Positions 6,601-10,000 of a DNA stretch of 10,000 nucleotides are shown piece after piece. The stretch's first letter is position 1; each line of letters opens with the position of its first letter. Location: NCBI RefSeq assembly GCF_042767895.1, contig NC_091564.1, positions 6,236,975 to 6,246,974 on the forward strand, in the 5' to 3' direction. This stretch comes from Penaeus vannamei. Its lineage: Eukaryota; Arthropoda; Malacostraca; Decapoda; Penaeidae. Below the pieces are notes generated by a model. It saw nothing but the letters and a program-made list of their open reading frames with translations. It was not told where the DNA came from and searched no databases. The position numbers and the translations under genes are program-made.

Positions 6601-7135
6601 CACTTCCCTTTTGTTATGTTTTTTGTTTTTATTTTTTTATGTCTTATCTTTCTTCTCTGGTTCTGGTTCTTTTCTCTTTCTCTCTCTCTCTCTCTTCTTT
6701 TTCTTCTTCTTCCTCCCCCTTTTCATATTTCCTCCCCCTTTTCCTTCTTTCCTTCTTCCCGTTCCTCTCTTAATCTTTCTCCATCCTCCTCCTCTTCCTT
6801 TCTTCCCCTTCTTCTCTTCCGTCTTTCTCCATCCTCCTCCTCTTCCTCCCCCTCTTCCTCTCTTCCGTCTTTCTCCATCCTCCTCCTCTTCCTCCCCCTC
6901 TTCCGTCTTTCTCCATCCTCCTCCTCTTCCTTTCTTCCCCGTCCTCTCTTCCGTCTTTCTCCATCCTCCTCCTCCCCCTCTTCATTCCCCTCTTCCTCCG
7001 CCTCTTCCTTTTTTTCCCTTCCTCTCTTCCGTCTTTCTCCATCCTCCCCCTCTTCCTCCCCCTTCTTCCTCTTCCTCTCTTCCGTCTTTCCCCATCCTCC
7101 TCCTCCTCCTCTTCTCCTTCGCGCCTCCCTCTCCG
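6601..7135. repeat. C/T tract with ~48-bp minisatellite
   Basis: A C/T-rich block starting with T-rich sequence and a short (CT)n run (about 6678-6696). Within 6774-7110 the core TCTTTCTCCATCCTCC recurs with starts at 6774, 6822, 6868, 6906, 6954, 7032 and 7085, preceded by CTTCCG in six of the seven copies. The last copy reads TCTTTCCCCATCC. Steps of 48, 46, 38, 48, 78 and 53 bp show variable filler made of CTCTTCC words. Steps that are not multiples of three mean the Arg/Glu-rich minus-strand frame is not constrained as protein. Confidence 0.9.
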
Positions 7136-7406
7136 CCGCCAATGGATGGTAAACTGATACGACCTGACCGCCGAGCTCTCTCCCGACGGGCCGAAAGGGA
7201 CACAGGAATTCTCGAGAAGTTGAAAATATAGACGAAACAAAACTCTCTCCGAAGTGGCGGGAATATTTACCTTTAGTGAACTCTCTTGACCCTCCGTGAC
7301 CCGTGCTGGAGGATCCGATGCTCTTTTGTTGACTCGGGCGTGAATTAAAAGCTCTTGTGAACCGCCTTTATGACACCTGATACTACTACGCGCCCTCCTG
7401 CCTCGA
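7136..7406. other. Largest unique island, left part
   Basis: About 270 bp of balanced composition with many CG words and no repeat. GGCGGGAA (7256-7263) resembles an E2F half site. A minus-strand frame crosses it and continues into the Arg/Glu-rich minisatellite. The upstream peptide has no recognisable domain, and I see no codon-use or splice evidence. If anything in this window is conserved, this island and its right part are the best candidates. Confidence 0.4.
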
Positions 7407-7584
7407 CATATTTGATTTTTTTTTCTTTCTTTTTTTTTTGGAAGGGAGATCTTCGCGGGTATTTTTTGGCGCCAAATGGACATGGGTTATTGCCTTTTGC
7501 GCCACGATGGACTTTTAGACTATACTCCTTCGCATTGTTGTTTCCCGTAAATAGATACAAATGCGAAACAAATCATATTTTGAT
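7407..7584 (-). mobile_element. Possible small retroposed insert with A tail
   Basis: A T-rich run on the plus strand (7415-7439, T with two C interruptions) would be an A-rich tail on the minus strand. It is flanked by CATATTTGAT (7407-7416) and, at the other end of a ~157-bp segment, CATATTTTGAT (7574-7584), alike apart from one T. A duplicated target site directly next to a tail is the layout of a retroposed sequence. The body (7440-7573) matches no SINE or gene I know, and the flanks are A/T-rich, so chance is a real alternative. Confidence 0.25.
7465..7503. promoter_or_regulatory. E2F-type palindrome plus second E2F-like site
   Basis: TTTGGCGCCAAA (7465-7476) is a perfect 12-bp palindrome and fits the classical E2F/DP consensus TTTSGCGCSAAA. 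A second, weaker match TTTTGCGCC lies at 7495-7503. The motif is certain; function is inferred only, because no gene is visible nearby. Both lie inside the candidate retroposed segment. Confidence 0.25.
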
Positions 7585-7870
7585 CTATCAAACTCACTTT
7601 ACGTGTTTTATTGAAGCTCTATAAAAAATAATAATAATAAATAAGGAGAGAAATAAAAAGTCTTTAACCCATCCGGATCTGGTCTCTAAGTTCTCCTCCA
7701 TCTTCAGTCGTACGCTTCAGTCGAGGTCGAGAAGGGAGGGAGGGAGGAGCTTTTTATGAGCCTCGAAGGAGCTTGATGTTCAGGGGCCTGTGACATCGTT
7801 TGAGGGAGGAGGGGGGGGGAGGGTTCAGGTGATTTAGGGGTTATGATGTATTTATTAGTGATTTCTGAAG
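7585..7870. other. Unique island, right part, with (TAA)n and G run
   Basis: Contains TATAAAAA (7620-7627) leading into a short (TAA)n run to about 7643. A 13-bp step direct repeat of CTTCAGTCG lies at 7702-7710 and 7715-7723. A GGGA run is at about 7735-7748 and a G9 run at 7811-7819. The remaining sequence is unique, with no coding or RNA signal. Confidence 0.45.
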
Positions 7871-8365
7871 GCTTCCTCTCTCGCTCTATTTTTTTTTTTC
7901 ATTCTCTCCTTCTTCTTCCTTGCCTTCTTTCTCCTTTCTTTCTCCTTCTCTTCATCATCTTTCTTTTCATCCCTCTTCTCCTCTTTGTCTTCTCTTCCTT
8001 CTCGTAGTGTACTTCTGGTAATTTTTCTATTTTTTTCTTTTTCCTTTTTCTTTTATCTTGTTCTTTTCTTCATTTCTCTTGTCTTCTCTCCTCTTCTCTT
8101 CTCTTCTCTTCTCTTCTCTTCTCTTCTCTCCCCTTCTCTTCTCTTCTCTTCTCTTCTCTTCTCTTCTCTCTCTCTCTCCTTCCCTCCCTCCTTCCCTCCT
8201 TCCCTCCTCCTACCCTCCTTCCTTCCTTCCCTGCTTCCTTCCTTCCCTCCTTCCCTCCTACCCTCCTTCTCTCCTTCCCACCTTTCCTCCGTCTGCCCGT
8301 CCTTCCCTCCTTTCCTCCGTCCGTCCCTCCCCTCCTCCTCCTCCCCCCCCCCCCCTTCTCTCGCT
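7871..8365. repeat. C/T tract: (CTCTT)n, then (CT)n, then TTCC/CTCC units
   Basis: The block starts as mixed C/T words. It becomes a pentanucleotide (CTCTT)n at about 8091-8166, with one CTCCCC interruption near 8128-8133. A short (CT)n run follows at about 8166-8178, then tetranucleotide TTCC/CTCC units with TACC, TGCC and GTCC variants to about 8340. It ends in a C13 run (8343-8355). Stop-free frames of Ser/Leu/Pro are repeat artefacts. Confidence 0.95.
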
Positions 8366-8480
8366 CTCTTACATAAGCGCAAAAATGGCAAACCTCAACA
8401 ACTAGACAAGTTTATTGACAATAATCTGAAGAGTCTGCGTATCTGCTGTCCTTCAGAAAATGTATAGCTGCTTTCTTAAC
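8366..8480. other. Unique spacer
   Basis: About 110 bp of mixed sequence between two C/T tracts. No gene, palindrome or RNA fold stands out. Confidence 0.5.
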
Positions 8481-8671
8481 CCCCTCAGCCTCCCTCTCCT
8501 TCTCCCTCTCTCTCCCTCTCTCTCTCTCTCTCTTTCTCTTTCTCTTTCTCTTTCTCTCTTTCTTTCTTTCTCTCTCTCTGTCTCTGTCTTTTTCTCTGTC
8601 TCTGTCTTTTTCTCTCTTTCTCTTTCTGTCTCTCTTTCTCTTTCTCTTTCTCTTTCTCTTTCTCTTTCTCT

Positions 8672-8724
<53 letters not shown>

Positions 8725-8741
8725 TCTCTTTCTCTTTCTCT

Positions 8742-8799
<58 letters not shown>

Positions 8800-8800
8800 A
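8481..8800. repeat. C/T tract of (CT)n and (TTTCTC)n
   Basis: An almost pure pyrimidine tract. It includes an 18-bp unit (CTCTGTCTCTGTCTTTTT) in two copies at 8576 and 8594. A larger module made of (TTTCTC)n followed by (TC)n is present twice, at about 8635-8716 and 8717-8797. Mirror-symmetric pyrimidine runs of this length favour H-DNA. Confidence 0.97.
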
Positions 8801-8920
8801 CCTTTCTGTCTGTATCTCAGCCTTCAGTGTCGGATTTAGTGTAATGTTTATGCCCCTCTCTTGTATGCCAAGGTAATGATGCCACAGTTATGCCGCATAC
8901 GAAGAGAGGAAGGGGAATGG
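8801..8920. other. Unique hinge between C/T and G/A tracts
   Basis: About 120 bp of mixed sequence where the plus strand changes from pure pyrimidine to G-rich purine. No motif or gene recognised. Confidence 0.5.
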
Positions 8921-9247
8921 GCACTGATGGGGGGGAGGGGGTATAAGGGTTGGGTGAGGAGGGTGAGGAGGGAGGAAGGAGGTGGGTGAAGGGTAGGGGG
9001 AGGAGGGAGGATGAAGGATGGAGGGGAGGGAGGGAGGGAAGGGGGGAGGGCATAAGGGTTGGGTGAGTGGGGTGAAGGGGAGGGAGGAGGGAGGTGGGTG
9101 AAGGGTAGGGGGAGGAGGGCATATGAGTTGGGTGAGGGGGGAGGAGGGAGGTGGTTGAAGGATGAAGGGGATGGAGGAGGGAAGAGAGGAGGGCATTTGA
9201 GTTGGGTGAGGGGGTGAAGGGGAGGGAAGGGGAGTGGGGGGGTAAGG
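8921..9247. repeat. G-rich minisatellite, about 70-bp unit
   Basis: A G-dominated block with a recurring landmark, GCATAAGGGTTGGGTGAG and variants, near 8942, 9051, 9120 and 9194. That gives four copies with steps of about 109, 69 and 74 bp. Between landmarks are GGTGGGTGAAGGGTAGGGGG and GGAGGGAGG modules. The landmark drifts from ATAAGGG to ATATGAG to ATTTGAG along the array. Many G3+ runs give G-quadruplex potential. The Pro/Ser-rich minus-strand frames are artefacts. Confidence 0.88.
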
Positions 9248-9420
9248 TTTGGTGTTGCCATGCATGATTCACAACCCTCAACGTACCTGCCCAACAACCG
9301 ATGCCTGTGTTGTTGTTTCTGTACATTTGCTGTAATGTTTGTGTTTATTTTTTTTTCATCAACTTTTATTATCGTCTGAATTATTTAATTTCCTTGCAGT
9401 TACCTATTTCATTCGCATAT
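9248..9420. other. Unique spacer with small hairpin
   Basis: Mixed, then A/T-rich sequence. CAACAAC (9292-9298) and GTTGTTG (9309-9315) form a 7-bp stem with a 10-nt loop. A splice-acceptor-like TTTCCTTGCAG ends at 9399 but leads straight into a tetranucleotide repeat. No gene recognised. Confidence 0.45.
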
Positions 9421-9955
9421 CTATTCATTATCCACTCATCTGTCTATCTACCATCCATCCTTTATCCACTCACGATCCATCTGTTCATCTCTCATCCACC
9501 AATACATCTACCTGTCCATTATCCCGCATATTTCTATCTATTTATCCATTAATTTATCCACCCACCTATCCACTATCTATCTACCCAGCTATTCACCATC
9601 TATCCTTCTTCCACCACATATCCACTATACCTCCACTATCCATCCTCCATCCTCTTTCTATCCACTCGGCATCCACTTATCTATCCACTCGCCATCCACC
9701 CATCTATCCACTCACCATCCACCCATCTATCCACTCACCATCCACCCACCTATCCACTATCTACCCAGCTATTCACCACATCCGTCTTCCACCACATATC
9801 CACTATACCTCCACTATCCATCCTCTATCCTCTTTCTATCCACTCGGCATCCACTTATCTATCCACCTATCTATCCACTCGCCATCCACCCATCTATCCA
9901 CTCGCCATCCACCCATCTATCCACACACCATCCACTCATCTATCCACCTACTATC
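9421..9955. repeat. TCCA/TCTA array with ~180-bp tandem duplication
   Basis: A long array of ATCC, ATCT, CCAC and CACC words. A higher-order unit is duplicated head to tail. Copy one runs about 9556-9739 and copy two about 9740-9920, with CTACCCAGCT at 9581 and 9761 and CACTCGGCATCC at 9663 and 9841. The spacing is 178-184 bp. Inside each copy a 23-bp sub-unit (CCATCCACCCATCTATCC plus CACTC-type ends) repeats, for example at 9692, 9715 and 9738. The long His/Pro/Ser/Ile frame on the plus strand is a repeat artefact. Confidence 0.93.
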
Positions 9956-10000
9956 TCCATCCGCTTTATTTTTGGTTCACTATTCTGTGTAATTTATTTG

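Noticed and set aside
6770..7483. Minus-strand frame with a repeated Arg-Met-Glu-Lys-Asp-Gly motif, as if a charged repeat protein
   Set aside because: Repeat steps of 46, 38 and 53 bp are not multiples of three, so the motif falls in different frames. The upstream peptide has no known domain.
7476..7550. Small ATG frame (about 24 codons) right after the E2F-type palindrome
   Set aside because: It is very short, has no strong start context and no recognisable product; length alone is expected by chance.
9339..9992. 217-residue plus-strand frame rich in His, Pro, Ser and Ile
   Set aside because: It is a translation of the TCCA/TCTA array; the 23-bp sub-repeat changes frame and the sequence lacks any non-repetitive domain.

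Overview
This window looks like non-coding eukaryotic DNA made almost entirely of simple-sequence and low-complexity repeats. I find no protein-coding gene, tRNA, rRNA or CRISPR array that the sequence supports. The long open frames arise because repeats of A/G only, C/T only or (CAT/CCA)n lack stop codons in several frames. Their translations are runs of one to three amino acids such as poly-His, Tyr-Ile, Cys-Val, Ser-Leu and Arg-Glu-Lys. Several of these frames do not even start with ATG.

The most likely source is an arthropod, and a penaeid shrimp or similar decapod is my best guess. Two things point there. First, SSR density is extreme and includes many long classes: (TA)n, (GT)n, (GAA)n, (CTC)n, (CT)n, (ATC/ACC)n, TTTCTC, CTCTT and TCCA-type. 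Second, 2541-2670 carries the 3' end of an arthropod-type non-LTR retrotransposon, recognised by the GTTGGACATAGGCCT and GGCTGTAACATCC blocks (coding strand minus). The SSR richness of penaeid genomes is established knowledge; the species assignment is inference.

Layout: C-rich DNA (1-180); unique island (181-390); T/C tract then A/G tract with (GAA)22 (391-842); degenerate GATA-like DNA (843-960); compound (TA)n-(CA)n-(TG)n-(TA)n (1062-1263); unique island with a nested hairpin (1264-1400); (GT)n (1401-1660); AT-rich unique DNA (1661-1945); A/G tract (1946-2256); T-rich DNA (2271-2540); retrotransposon tail running into a 15-copy 34-bp minisatellite (2541-3141); (TA)n flanked by a diverged direct repeat (3193-3443); unique DNA; (TCC)n (3641-3806); A-rich then G-rich purine tracts (3841-4403); unique islands (4404-4636); C/T tract (4637-4988); (GT)47 (4998-5092); unique hinge; A/G tract (5166-5650); island with E-box and TATA-like words (5651-5732); 560-bp compound trinucleotide array (5775-6335); unique island (6336-6600); C/T tract with a ~48-bp minisatellite (6601-7135); the largest non-repetitive island (7136-7870), with an E2F-type palindrome and a possible retroposed insert; C/T tracts (7871-8365, 8481-8800); G-rich ~70-bp minisatellite (8921-9247); unique DNA; TCCA/TCTA array with a ~180-bp duplication (9421-9955).

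No genes work together here. The observations that deserve checking are the birth of a minisatellite inside a retrotransposon tail, the recurrent pyrimidine-to-purine strand switch around short unique hinges, the graded trinucleotide array, and small unique islands holding perfect palindromes that resemble transcription-factor sites. The motif calls are single-sequence observations and could be chance.
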